IMG/VR virus record: IMGVR_UViG_3300046535_000596
Span: 1-44,612 of that record
From: a virus
DNA: 44,612 bases
Strand: one strand, 5' to 3'
The notes beneath the pieces were generated by a model. It saw nothing but the letters and a program-made list of their open reading frames with translations. It was not told where the DNA came from and did not search any database. The position numbers and the translations under genes are program-made. Below are positions 36,823 through 44,265 of the stretch, one piece after another. Within the stretch, counting starts at the first letter, position 1; each line of letters begins with the position of its first letter.

Positions 36823-37266
36823 TCAGAATTCGCTTGGAATGACCGGGTAAAGGAAGGTCAGGGAAAGCAACATTTTGCCTTCGACGCCTGACGCCATTGT
36901 CAGCCCCGTCTTCGTCTTTTCGAAAATGATTTGGCCGTTTTCCGTCAGCAGGGTTTGCAACGTCGTGTCGGCAAAAACCGCTTTCATGATTTCGGTCCTC
37001 AAGCCGTTGAGCGTCGTTCCAACGTCTTCCGGCGCCGCTGCGAGCGACACGACGATTTCGGGCGTCATCCGCATCAAGGTGATGCCGTGCGACTGCCAGA
37101 CATCCCCTTGATTGGGGTCACGATCTTCGTCAGCGTCGAAGAGGAACACAGCCGGGCGCAGGGCGGTTTGCGCGTTCATCGGCCGATTACGATAGACCGC
37201 CGCAAAGTCGGGAAGGCTCTGCAGCACGGTCAGCAGTTGCGCCAGGATCTCTTCGCGACGGTCCAT
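36823..37266 (-). CDS. Tail terminator/completion-like protein, 147 aa
   Basis: MDRREEILAQLLTVLQSLPD with RPAVFLFDADEDRDPNQGDV and TLMRMTPEIVVSLAAAPEDV gives the mixed alpha/beta pattern of tail completion proteins (gpU/gp17 types). It lies between head-tail connector genes and the tail tube, the normal place for the tail terminator that caps the growing tube. Confidence 0.72.
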   Translation of the reverse strand: MDRREEILAQLLTVLQSLPDFAAVYRNRPMNAQTALRPAVFLFDADEDRDPNQGDVWQSHGITLMRMTPEIVVSLAAAPEDVGTTLNGLRTEIMKAVFADTTLQTLLTENGQIIFEKTKTGLTMASGVEGKMLLSLTFLYPVIPSEF

Positions 37267-37652
37267 TACAGCCCCATCAGCACAAAGAGGATTTCGCCGC
37301 GCGCCTGCCAGTTCTGAGTCGGCCTGAGTTGGTCAGCAACGACACGAAATGACGGGTCTGGCTTGTCGTGAACCGAAAGGATGCGATAGGAGACTCCGCC
37401 AAGCGAAATAGACACGTCGGCCATTTGCGCGGGAGAAACGTTCAGCGCCGCGAGATCGGAATTCAGCACCGTGCAGCACGGCTTGACCGCCGAGACCTCC
37501 AGCGCATCTTCCTTGATAATGGTGACGGACGAGCGATCAACAGCAGCCAGAGAGACGCTTGTTCGCGTGGTCGGGTGGCGGAACGTCATCAGCGATCCAG
37601 CATCGGCGTAAAGCTTCGCCATCCCTCGCGCGGTGATCCCCTGCACGTCCAT
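37266..37652 (-). CDS. Head-tail joining protein, 128 aa
   Basis: A beta-rich small protein (MDVQGITARGMAKLYADAGS; VSISLGGVSYRILSVHDKPD; EILFVLMGL) in the position of a head closure or head-tail joining protein (gpFII/gp16 type). It overlaps both neighbours by one base. Confidence 0.65.
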   Translation of the reverse strand: MDVQGITARGMAKLYADAGSLMTFRHPTTRTSVSLAAVDRSSVTIIKEDALEVSAVKPCCTVLNSDLAALNVSPAQMADVSISLGGVSYRILSVHDKPDPSFRVVADQLRPTQNWQARGEILFVLMGL

Positions 37653-38347
37653 TATTCGACAGCCCGAAAGACGTAGGGGTTAAGCCTTTCGGCTATGTCG
37701 TGCGGCAATCCGCCATTCATGGCTGGCGTCGCATATTCGACTTGCGCCACGCCAAAGAGCGTTTCCTTGGAGACGTTCGGGTCGCGCTTGATCGCCGCCA
37801 GTCCGAGGCGAACCAGGTCAATGCAGGCTGATTCGATGGCGCCGGGGAGGTTCGGCGTTCCGGTATCGCCGGGCAGGACATAGCCGGTCGTGAATGAAAT
37901 CACGATTTTGCGGTACGTCCAAAACACTCGCATGTCGTTGAACAAGCGGAAAATGCGCAGGCCGTCGAGTTCGTAATCCTCGTCCTGAACCAGCGTGATC
38001 ATATTGCCGGTTCCGGCGTCGCGCACTTGCAGCGAGTCAACCGAAACAATGGGGCCGGGGTCGTCGAGAACCAGCGCCGCAGGCTCGCGATACATGATGC
38101 CCGGCATGAGTGGGTCATACATCGAATAAGATGAGAAGGCCGGTCGGAGCGTCTGTTGCAGACTGCGAAGGCCGAACGCCTGCGCGCCGGCCGCCCGCTG
38201 GCAATAGGTGGCGATGCGGTTGGACGCCTCATTGATCAGCGCGCCGACCAGCGCCGACTGCGCGGAAGTCACATCCGAAAACCGCGCCTGAAAATTGGCG
38301 AAGGTCGTCAAGGCCGTTGAGTCGGCCGGCGTGATGATGGTCAGCAT
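37652..38347 (-). CDS. Head-tail connector (gp6-like), 231 aa
   Basis: The helical N-terminus (TALTTFANFQARFSDVTSAQ; SALVGALINEASNRIATYCQ) and C-terminal helices (AIESACIDLVRLGLAAIKRD; SKETLFGVAQVEYATPAM) resemble HK97 gp6-type head-tail connectors that sit below the portal. The middle contains a beta insertion (YREPAALVLDDPGPIVSVDS). It begins on the last base of the short 38347-38514 gene. Confidence 0.8.
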   Translation of the reverse strand: MLTIITPADSTALTTFANFQARFSDVTSAQSALVGALINEASNRIATYCQRAAGAQAFGLRSLQQTLRPAFSSYSMYDPLMPGIMYREPAALVLDDPGPIVSVDSLQVRDAGTGNMITLVQDEDYELDGLRIFRLFNDMRVFWTYRKIVISFTTGYVLPGDTGTPNLPGAIESACIDLVRLGLAAIKRDPNVSKETLFGVAQVEYATPAMNGGLPHDIAERLNPYVFRAVE

Positions 38348-38514
38348 CAGGCGCGCTCGCCGGTCTTGCCGCGCTTTGGTTTTTCGACCGGAGCCGGTTC
38401 AGCCATCCCCGCGACGATGCGGGCTTTCGCCACATCATCCGGCAGATCGATAACAGCGCCGTGATCGTAGCTAAAATCGAGGCCCGCCCATGCGACAAGA
38501 TTAATGACCAGCAT
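38347..38514 (-). CDS. Small head-region protein, 55 aa
   Basis: ATG 38514 (MLVINLVAWAGLDFSYDHGA) starts a short protein with IDLPDDVAKARIVAGMAEPA and a basic end (EKPKRGKTGERA). The pattern matches small proteins found after capsid genes in HK97-type phages, which begin with a beta strand and a Lys-rich tail. The longer open frame extends into the capsid gene and is not used. Confidence 0.65.
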   Translation of the reverse strand: MLVINLVAWAGLDFSYDHGAVIDLPDDVAKARIVAGMAEPAPVEKPKRGKTGERA

Positions 38515-38572
38515 GAAAGCCTCCCGTTCAGAAAGAAAGGGCGCCGGAAGTGATCCCGGCGCCCGTGCGCGA

Positions 38573-39790
38573 TTAGGTCGCGGAGTTGGCGTAATAGGCG
38601 ATGGGATGCGTGCCGGCGTCCACAAGGGCGCCGTCGAAACGCTGCCAGAGCATGAAGCCAACCTGAGCATAATCGGCGTAACGCTCGGTCAAGCGCATAG
38701 CCACAGCGCCGTTGACGCGGCGGATGTAGTAGTTCTTAAAGTCGCCGAACAGCACGGACTTGGCGTTGGCCGCCATGCTCGCAACCTGCTGGTTGATCAC
38801 ATAGGGATAGCCGTTGATGGTGTCCGGGTCGTTCGAGGCGAGGCCAGCGAGCCACAGCGGGCGGCCGTAGCTATCCTTGAGCTTCTTGATCACTTTGAGC
38901 GACGAATCGTTCATCATGAAGCGCGCGTTCTGGCGATAGGCCGGGTCCACCGAATGTTCCAGATCGATCAAATCATCATAGATGATCGATGTGGTCTGGC
39001 CGGTCAGGCCGACCTTGCCCGATGTCGCATCGAGAACGACGCCACGGGGAACCGTGGTTCCGGCGCCGGTCGTGAAGTGCGTGTTCGTGATTCTCGCAAT
39101 GCGGGTCGCCAGCTTGTTGGCGATGAACGCATCGAGGTCGAACGCCGAATCCTGCAAAAGCTGCAAGGAGATGAGGACAGCCTTGGAGCTGTACATAAAC
39201 GCACCGAGCGTCACCTGGCCGAAGGTGATGTCTTGGTTGGCGACCTGGGTGTTTTCCGAGATGATCGCGCCGACGTTGGCGGTATCATTATCGGTCGGGA
39301 TCGGCAGGCTCTGGCCGGAATCGGTGTCGAGCACTTCCGAAACAGCCAGCATTCCGCCGTAAGCAAGCTGCGCGTCGATCAGTTTGCGATAGAAGCCGGT
39401 CGGGACGGTGTAGCCGCCCGCCGTGGTCGTGGTGCTCTGCGCGTTCTGGAACGACTTGCGCGAAACGGCGCGTTCGGCGTCATTCAGGGACGAAGCTCCG
39501 AAGCGCATGAACTTGTTGAAGGCAGAGTTTTCGATTTCGGCTTCATGCTCGGCCTGATCGATAGAGACGCCGGAAACGCGGGCGCGGTTGCCGATGACGA
39601 CCGACATTTCGGCGTCGAGCAGTTCGGCGCGTTCGATGCGGTCAATCTGCGCCTTGATCTCGTCGCCCTTTTCCATCAGGGCGTCGAAAGCGGCGTTGTC
39701 TTCGTTGGAGGGGTTTGCCTTGTCAACGAGCGCGCGAGCGTCCGCAACAAGCTGTGCGCGCTCAGCGCGCAAGTCTTTGGCAATAGCCAT
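38573..39790 (-). CDS. HK97-fold major capsid protein, 405 aa
   Basis: The N-terminal ~105 residues form a charged helical delta domain (LRAERAQLVADARALVDKAN; IKAQIDRIERAELLDAEMSV), normally removed by the prohead protease. The rest shows the HK97 fold pattern: TTTAGGYTVPTGFYRKLIDA, GFITFGQVTLGAF-like (QDITFGQVTLGAFMYSSKAV), DLIDLEHSVDPAYRQNARFM and ADYAQVGFMLWQRFDGALVD. The S14-type protease upstream fits. GGAG 10 nt before ATG 39790 adjoins the structured leader. It forms the icosahedral shell, the most abundant virion protein. Confidence 0.93.
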   Translation of the reverse strand: MAIAKDLRAERAQLVADARALVDKANPSNEDNAAFDALMEKGDEIKAQIDRIERAELLDAEMSVVIGNRARVSGVSIDQAEHEAEIENSAFNKFMRFGASSLNDAERAVSRKSFQNAQSTTTTAGGYTVPTGFYRKLIDAQLAYGGMLAVSEVLDTDSGQSLPIPTDNDTANVGAIISENTQVANQDITFGQVTLGAFMYSSKAVLISLQLLQDSAFDLDAFIANKLATRIARITNTHFTTGAGTTVPRGVVLDATSGKVGLTGQTTSIIYDDLIDLEHSVDPAYRQNARFMMNDSSLKVIKKLKDSYGRPLWLAGLASNDPDTINGYPYVINQQVASMAANAKSVLFGDFKNYYIRRVNGAVAMRLTERYADYAQVGFMLWQRFDGALVDAGTHPIAYYANSAT

Positions 39791-39803
39791 TTGGGTTAGG
39801 CTC

Positions 39804-39856
39804 CATCAGGGGATGGGCGCGCAATCACTGCGGGCCGATGACCTTGCCCAAGGGTC
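39804..39856 (-). promoter_or_regulatory. Structured leader RNA upstream of the capsid gene (copy 1)
   Basis: Three stem-loops on the minus strand: SL1 (39856-39840) GACC/GGTC around CTTGGGCAA; SL2 (39836-39816) GGC-C-CGCA/TGCG-C-GCC with loop GTGAT; SL3 (39815-39804) CATC/GATG around CCCT, its last G being the first base of the GGAG ribosome site. The tail tube leader (36792-36738) has the same order and loops. It likely controls translation or stability of capsid mRNA. Confidence 0.72.
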
Positions 39857-39866
39857 GTTGGGGCAT

Positions 39867-39896
39867 AAAAAAACCGCCCAAATGGACGGCTTTTTT
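39867..39896. terminator. Bidirectional intrinsic terminator before the capsid leader
   Basis: The stem GCCGTCC/GGGCGGT (minus strand, with G-U pairs) is followed by seven T; on the plus strand it is followed by six T. It lies between the 39941-40186 gene and the capsid gene and ends 10 nt before SL1, leaving no room for a promoter between them. Confidence 0.8.
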
Positions 39897-39902
39897 AGAG
39901 GT

Positions 39903-39924
39903 TGGCCCGCTTCAAAGCGGGCCA
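39903..39924. repeat. Perfect 8-bp hairpin beside the terminator
   Basis: TGGCCCGC-TTCAAA-GCGGGCCA is a perfect inverted repeat 6 bp from the terminator. There is no T-tract directly after it. Stacked hairpins here may slow polymerase or block exonuclease from the 3' end of the upstream transcript. Confidence 0.75.
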
Positions 39925-39940
39925 GAATCGGGCAAATGCG

Positions 39941-40186
39941 CTACTCGGATCGCGCCGATTCAAATTCGTGATACTGACGCTCTGGCGTCCATGTATATTC
40001 AGGATCAAACCGAACGATGGACGGGACAGTCATACGGTCGGCGCGAACCTCAACGCGCTTTGCATGAAGGAATATTTGGCGAACAAACACGGTAGGGATG
40101 CCGAACTTTTTGCCGACAACATGAAACCTCATGCCAGATTTGCAGCACTCCACGATTTGACGCTCGCGATCTTTAGACGGGCTCAT
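39941..40186 (-). CDS. HTH-like small protein between protease and capsid genes, 81 aa
   Basis: MSPSKDRERQIVECCKSGMR followed by FHVVGKKFGIPTVFVRQIFL reads like a sigma-factor region 4 / HTH fold with a recognition helix around TVFVRQIFLHAKRVEV. It overlaps the protease stop by 4 nt. A DNA-binding protein placed inside the head module is unusual; it could regulate late transcription. The C-terminus is acidic (ERQYHEFESARSE). Confidence 0.6.
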   Translation of the reverse strand: MSPSKDRERQIVECCKSGMRFHVVGKKFGIPTVFVRQIFLHAKRVEVRADRMTVPSIVRFDPEYTWTPERQYHEFESARSE

Positions 40187-40902
40187 GCAACCTCGGCGAT
40201 TCTCAGGCGCATTCTCATGCGCGAAATCGAGTTCTTTTTCTCGTCCGGCTCGTTCTCTTCGTCCGGGTCTTTCGGGTCGGGCTCTTCGTCCGAATCCGGG
40301 TCAATGGCGTCGATCAGGCCGGCGTCTTTGGCTTCGCTCGCGGTGAACCACGTTCCATCGACATCGCCGTCCATCAGCGCCGCGCATTCCGCAACAGACT
40401 TGCCGCATTTGGCCGCGTAGATCGACGCCAATTGATTGTCGAGCTTGCCGAGGGTGGACGCCATGTCCATCATGTCAGCCTTATTTCCGACCGCCATTCC
40501 CCAAGCGTTGTGGACCATCAGGAACGCGTTTTCCGCCATGCAGACCTTATCGGCCGCCAGCGCGATAAACGACGCCGCAGAGGCCGCCAGGCCGTCAACA
40601 ATCGCAGTGACGTGCGCGGGATGGGCCTTGAGCGCCGAATAGATCGCGATGCCGTCGAACACGTCGCCGCCGGGCGAGTTGATGTGCATGACGATGTTTT
40701 TAGTTTTCACGCCAGCAAGTTGAGCCTGAAAGTCCTTGGCCGTGACGCCATAAAATCCGATTTCGTCGTAAAGATAGACGTCGGTGCAGTCGCCCGCCGC
40801 CGCAGCCTCAAACCGAACCGCCTTGGGCGCCGCGTCCTTGGGAGAGCGGTTTTCGAAATGCGCCCGCCAGTTTTTGCGAACAGCGTCTAGCGATTGGTTC
40901 AT
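40183..40902 (-). CDS. ClpP-like (S14) prohead protease, 239 aa
   Basis: The ClpP fold shows NIVMHINSPGGDVFDGIAIY, then IVDGLAASAASFIALAADKV with the catalytic Ser in AASAAS and ENAFLMVHNAWGMAVGNKAD with the catalytic His. The Asp is expected further on near GLIDAIDPDS. The acidic, Glu-rich end (SDEEPDPKDPDEENEPDEKK) may be a scaffold-like tail. It cleaves the capsid delta domain during maturation. It overlaps the portal gene by 4 nt. Confidence 0.9.
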   Translation of the reverse strand: MNQSLDAVRKNWRAHFENRSPKDAAPKAVRFEAAAAGDCTDVYLYDEIGFYGVTAKDFQAQLAGVKTKNIVMHINSPGGDVFDGIAIYSALKAHPAHVTAIVDGLAASAASFIALAADKVCMAENAFLMVHNAWGMAVGNKADMMDMASTLGKLDNQLASIYAAKCGKSVAECAALMDGDVDGTWFTASEAKDAGLIDAIDPDSDEEPDPKDPDEENEPDEKKNSISRMRMRLRIAEVA

Positions 40903-42179
40903 GGTTTCTTTTCCGATGCAGTCGCAGGGTCAGCGCCGGGCGCCTTGGGCGGCTGTCCCGCCATCGTGAGGGGAACGCAGGCCGAGTTAATGAAAAGCTG
41001 GTCGCCGCCTTCCATCGCCGGAAGGTTCTGGAATTTGCGCAATTCGTTCGGCGTCAGTCCGCCATTCTGGATCATCTGCGCATAGAACGAGCCGCGCGCC
41101 GTGGCGTCCATCGCAAGAAGCGCATCGCGGTTGAATTCCGCATAGAGGTTGCGGTCCTTTTTGAACAGCTTGCGGTTGAATTCGTTCTCAATGCGGGCCA
41201 GCAATGGCTGAAGCGTCGTCATCAGGAAGCCGAGCATCATCTGTTCGATGCCGCTGCCCCATGATGTAGCTTTGTCCGTCTCGCCAACCATGTGAGGCGG
41301 AACGCCGAAGATCCGGCAAATGTCCGCGACCTGGAAGCGCCGCTGCTCCATCGTCTCCGCGTCGGCCGGCGTGATCTGCATTGGCGACCAAGCCATGCCC
41401 TTGTCGAGGAAGATGGTCTTTCCGGTGTTGGACAGGCCAGAATAGGCTTGCTCGAATTGCGCACGAACGCGGCGAACCGCGACGACAGGATCAGCGCCCC
41501 AGCCATCCGCGGCCGAGACAACGCCAGACGGCCTGATGCCGTTGGAGTGCATCCGAGAAGACGATTCTTCCATCGCAAGCGATAGACCGATGGCCTGCCG
41601 TGACGCCGAAATCATCGACAATCCGGCGACGCCATCAAAGCCCATGCCGGCGATGTGCAGCATATTGTCTTGATCGACAGTTTCCTGACCATCGGCAAGC
41701 TGGATTGTGTAGACTTGGCGCCCGGTTTCAGTCTTGTGGATCGTGACAGCATTGCGCGGAACCGGGAAAAATCCCGTGACGCGCGCCGCGCCGTCGTATT
41801 CGATCACAGAATAGTGGTTTCCGCCCAAAAGTAGATCGACGGCGATCAATTCGCGCCAGCAAAACCCAGACATGATGTCATTGGGATTGTCATGCAACAG
41901 GGGGTAAACCCTATTGCGATCAGCGACTTTGCGTCCCTCTTTGTCCTTTTCGTAGACCATCAGCGGCAGCGACGCGATCAGCCCCGAAATCAGCGACACG
42001 CAACGGAAAACCGTCGTCGAACGCATGGCCGATTGTTCGTTGACGACCGGGCCGGCGAGCGTCGGGCCGCCGCCCATAACCGTCATCAGCCAGTCGGCGG
42101 GGTTAGCCAGCGACGTTGACGGGTTTTCGGGTGATCCGGCTTGCGGCGCGATCTTTTCCTTGCGCGAAAAAGGCCACAT
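40899..42179 (-). CDS. HK97-family portal protein, 426 aa
   Basis: ATG 42179 overlaps the TerL stop as TAATG, so MWPFSRKEKIAPQAGSPENP is preferred to an upstream in-frame ATG at 42194. The portal pattern is clear: NEQSAMRSTTVFRCVSLISG, LIASLPLMVYEKDKEGRKVA, LLHDNPNDIMSGFCWRELIA and GVPPHMVGETDKATSWGSGI with EQMMLGFLMTTLQPLLARIE. Twelve copies form the DNA channel at one capsid vertex. Conserved family length. Confidence 0.93.
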   Translation of the reverse strand: MWPFSRKEKIAPQAGSPENPSTSLANPADWLMTVMGGGPTLAGPVVNEQSAMRSTTVFRCVSLISGLIASLPLMVYEKDKEGRKVADRNRVYPLLHDNPNDIMSGFCWRELIAVDLLLGGNHYSVIEYDGAARVTGFFPVPRNAVTIHKTETGRQVYTIQLADGQETVDQDNMLHIAGMGFDGVAGLSMISASRQAIGLSLAMEESSSRMHSNGIRPSGVVSAADGWGADPVVAVRRVRAQFEQAYSGLSNTGKTIFLDKGMAWSPMQITPADAETMEQRRFQVADICRIFGVPPHMVGETDKATSWGSGIEQMMLGFLMTTLQPLLARIENEFNRKLFKKDRNLYAEFNRDALLAMDATARGSFYAQMIQNGGLTPNELRKFQNLPAMEGGDQLFINSACVPLTMAGQPPKAPGADPATASEKKP

Positions 42180-43879
42180 TAGGCGGCGCCCCAAAGCTCA
42201 GAGTAATCGAATATCGTCGGACGGCTGCGCGGTTCCGGGTTCATCGACATCAGCGCCGCCGCATCGAACAGCGCCATCAACGGGTCGATCTTGGCGACGC
42301 CGGACGCCTGCTTGGTGATCATCGCGGCGTTCCCTTTAAGTTCTATTTTGGCGTTGCCAACGCACCAATCCATGATCGGTTGGACGCAATGTTTCAGCGT
42401 CCCATCAGCCAACTTGCGCTCGGTCGTCTTGATCGCGCCTTGCAACTTGTAGCCCTGCGACACAGCGACCACGCGCTCGTCACCTATTCCCGCTTCAGCA
42501 AGGGCGTCAATAACCGATCCCACGCCATAAGGATCAAGGCCAACGGATGCATTTCCAGCCAGAATTCCAGCATCTTCTAGCCTCTGCACATGCGCCACGA
42601 CGGCGGCGATGTCGTCGCCAAGATCATCAATGATCGTGAGGTCGCCCGACTTGGCGAAATCGTTCATCTGCGCTGCGACCGACTTGCGCTTTTCAAGAAC
42701 TGATCTATGGCAGAATGAATGCGTCCAGCAGAGCCAGCGTTTTGAGCCCTTTTCGCGCCCGATCACCGCCAGGCCGAAAAGATCGTCAAGGCCGCCGCCA
42801 TCGACGCCGACCACCGCAACCTCGGATCGCGCGATCAGGCTATCAAGGGTCAATCCCTCTTCGGCCGCATCTTCCCAAAAATCAGCCCCGGCCCATCGGT
42901 CGGAGCGGAGCGACATTCCGATCTCGACGTTCAGATGCTTTGCAAGGAAGCCTCGCAAACTCTCTTCGCCGGCGTTCTGCGCCTTGCCTAATTCATCAAC
43001 TAGCCATTCCCGGTCCACCGAGAGGCCAATGTTCGGGTTCGTGACATGCAGATATTCGGTTTCGAGGTAAGACTTGTTCGAAACCATCTCTTCGGGGAAT
43101 TCGTAAATGACCGGCAGTGACCGTTTATCAACGATTTTTCCGTCGCGCACGTCCCGATAGTAATTCAATTTCTGCCGGAAGATGCCGCTTGGCGGCTCGT
43201 CCGATTGCGTCGAGAGATAGACGACGAATCCCTCGGGCCGCGACACTAGTCCGCCCGTCGCCTCGCGCAGCATGTTCTCCGCGTTGGCCCGCTTTCCGAA
43301 CAGCCACAACTCGTCAATCAGGACGCCGGTCGCTTTCTTGCCCGAAACCGTGTCGTTATCCGCCGCAACTACTTTGAGTGTCGCGCCGGTGGTTTTATGA
43401 GTGATCATTTTTAGGTGATCCTGCACATGCAGGATCGCCGTCAATTCATCATCGGCCTTGACCATATCTCGGGCCGGATAATAGCTGTTATTCGCAACCT
43501 CCAGTGTAGGCGCAACAATCAGGAATTCCGCCGACTTGCGCCAATTGCGCAGAAGCGCCGTCAACATGATGCCGGCCGCCGTGGTCGATTTGGAGTTCTT
43601 CTTGCTGATCAACATGAAGAATTCGCGGATCAGGCGCCGGCCGGTTTCGTGGTCATATGCCCCGAAGATCGCGCTGGCGAAATCTTGAACCCATTCCCGC
43701 GACGATTCACCGATGACCGGAGAGCCAGGGGCGTCCACGATTTTCAAAGCGTTGAACGCTTCCATCGCCGCGCTCGCCTCAGACGGGAACAGCGGAGCGA
43801 ACGGGATGAGGCTTTTGCCCGCAACGATCCGCTCCCGCCAGTCAAGGCAGGCTGTTGACCATTCGGGGATATGGGTCAT
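42179..43879 (-). CDS. terL: Terminase large subunit
   Basis: A 566-aa protein of the HK97/lambdoid TerL type. The ATPase domain has a Walker A-like LISKKNSKSTTAAGIMLTAL and Walker B with catalytic Glu in ATGVLIDELWLFGKRANAEN. The C-terminal RNase H-like nuclease has Asp in VAVVGVDGGGLDDLFGLAVI and IIDDLGDDIAAVV, then QPIMDWCVGNAKIELKGNAA. It packages DNA through the portal. It overlaps terS by 4 nt. Confidence 0.94.
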   Translation of the reverse strand: MTHIPEWSTACLDWRERIVAGKSLIPFAPLFPSEASAAMEAFNALKIVDAPGSPVIGESSREWVQDFASAIFGAYDHETGRRLIREFFMLISKKNSKSTTAAGIMLTALLRNWRKSAEFLIVAPTLEVANNSYYPARDMVKADDELTAILHVQDHLKMITHKTTGATLKVVAADNDTVSGKKATGVLIDELWLFGKRANAENMLREATGGLVSRPEGFVVYLSTQSDEPPSGIFRQKLNYYRDVRDGKIVDKRSLPVIYEFPEEMVSNKSYLETEYLHVTNPNIGLSVDREWLVDELGKAQNAGEESLRGFLAKHLNVEIGMSLRSDRWAGADFWEDAAEEGLTLDSLIARSEVAVVGVDGGGLDDLFGLAVIGREKGSKRWLCWTHSFCHRSVLEKRKSVAAQMNDFAKSGDLTIIDDLGDDIAAVVAHVQRLEDAGILAGNASVGLDPYGVGSVIDALAEAGIGDERVVAVSQGYKLQGAIKTTERKLADGTLKHCVQPIMDWCVGNAKIELKGNAAMITKQASGVAKIDPLMALFDAAALMSMNPEPRSRPTIFDYSELWGAA

Positions 43880-44265
43880 TGAACTGTTTTGCTAACCAGT
43901 GATGGGGGCGACGACGGGGCCGAGAACTTGCCGCCACCAGACATCAGCCTTTCAGCGGATTGTTTCGCCTGCGCCTTTTTGCCTTCAGGCGTTAACGCTT
44001 CGTCCGCGTCCGCGAGCGCCGCAAACTCGATAATCTTCGCGGCAGCAGAGACGCGCGCAGTCTCAGATTTCCCCTGCGTTGCTATCAGGCCAAGCACCTT
44101 GAGCGCGGTGGTTGAATATGACCGCGCCAGCGCGACAAACTCAGCCTGAATTCCGGATTCAATTTCCTGTTCGATTGCCGTTTTAGGCGGAGGGACAGCC
44201 TTTGGTCGCCCTGCACCAGCGCGAGCGCCGCCACGCCCTCGCTTATTTTGGAGCTTGTCGGCCAC
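43876..44265 (-). CDS. terS: Terminase small subunit
   Basis: A 129-aa protein with an N-terminal GGARAGAGRPKAVPPPKTAI motif, common to small terminases, and a helical body (SYSTTALKVLGLIATQGKSE; KIIEFAALADADEALTPEGK). It recognises phage DNA and presents it to TerL. It overlaps the methyltransferase C-terminus (ATG 44265 versus gene end 44243) by 23 nt. Confidence 0.82.
   Translation of the reverse strand: MADKLQNKRGRGGARAGAGRPKAVPPPKTAIEQEIESGIQAEFVALARSYSTTALKVLGLIATQGKSETARVSAAAKIIEFAALADADEALTPEGKKAQAKQSAERLMSGGGKFSAPSSPPSLVSKTVQ

Noticed and set aside
38504-39799. 431-aa plus-strand ORF over the capsid gene
   Set aside because: Composition mirrors reverse reading of GC-rich codons; the capsid gene on the other strand has clear family motifs.
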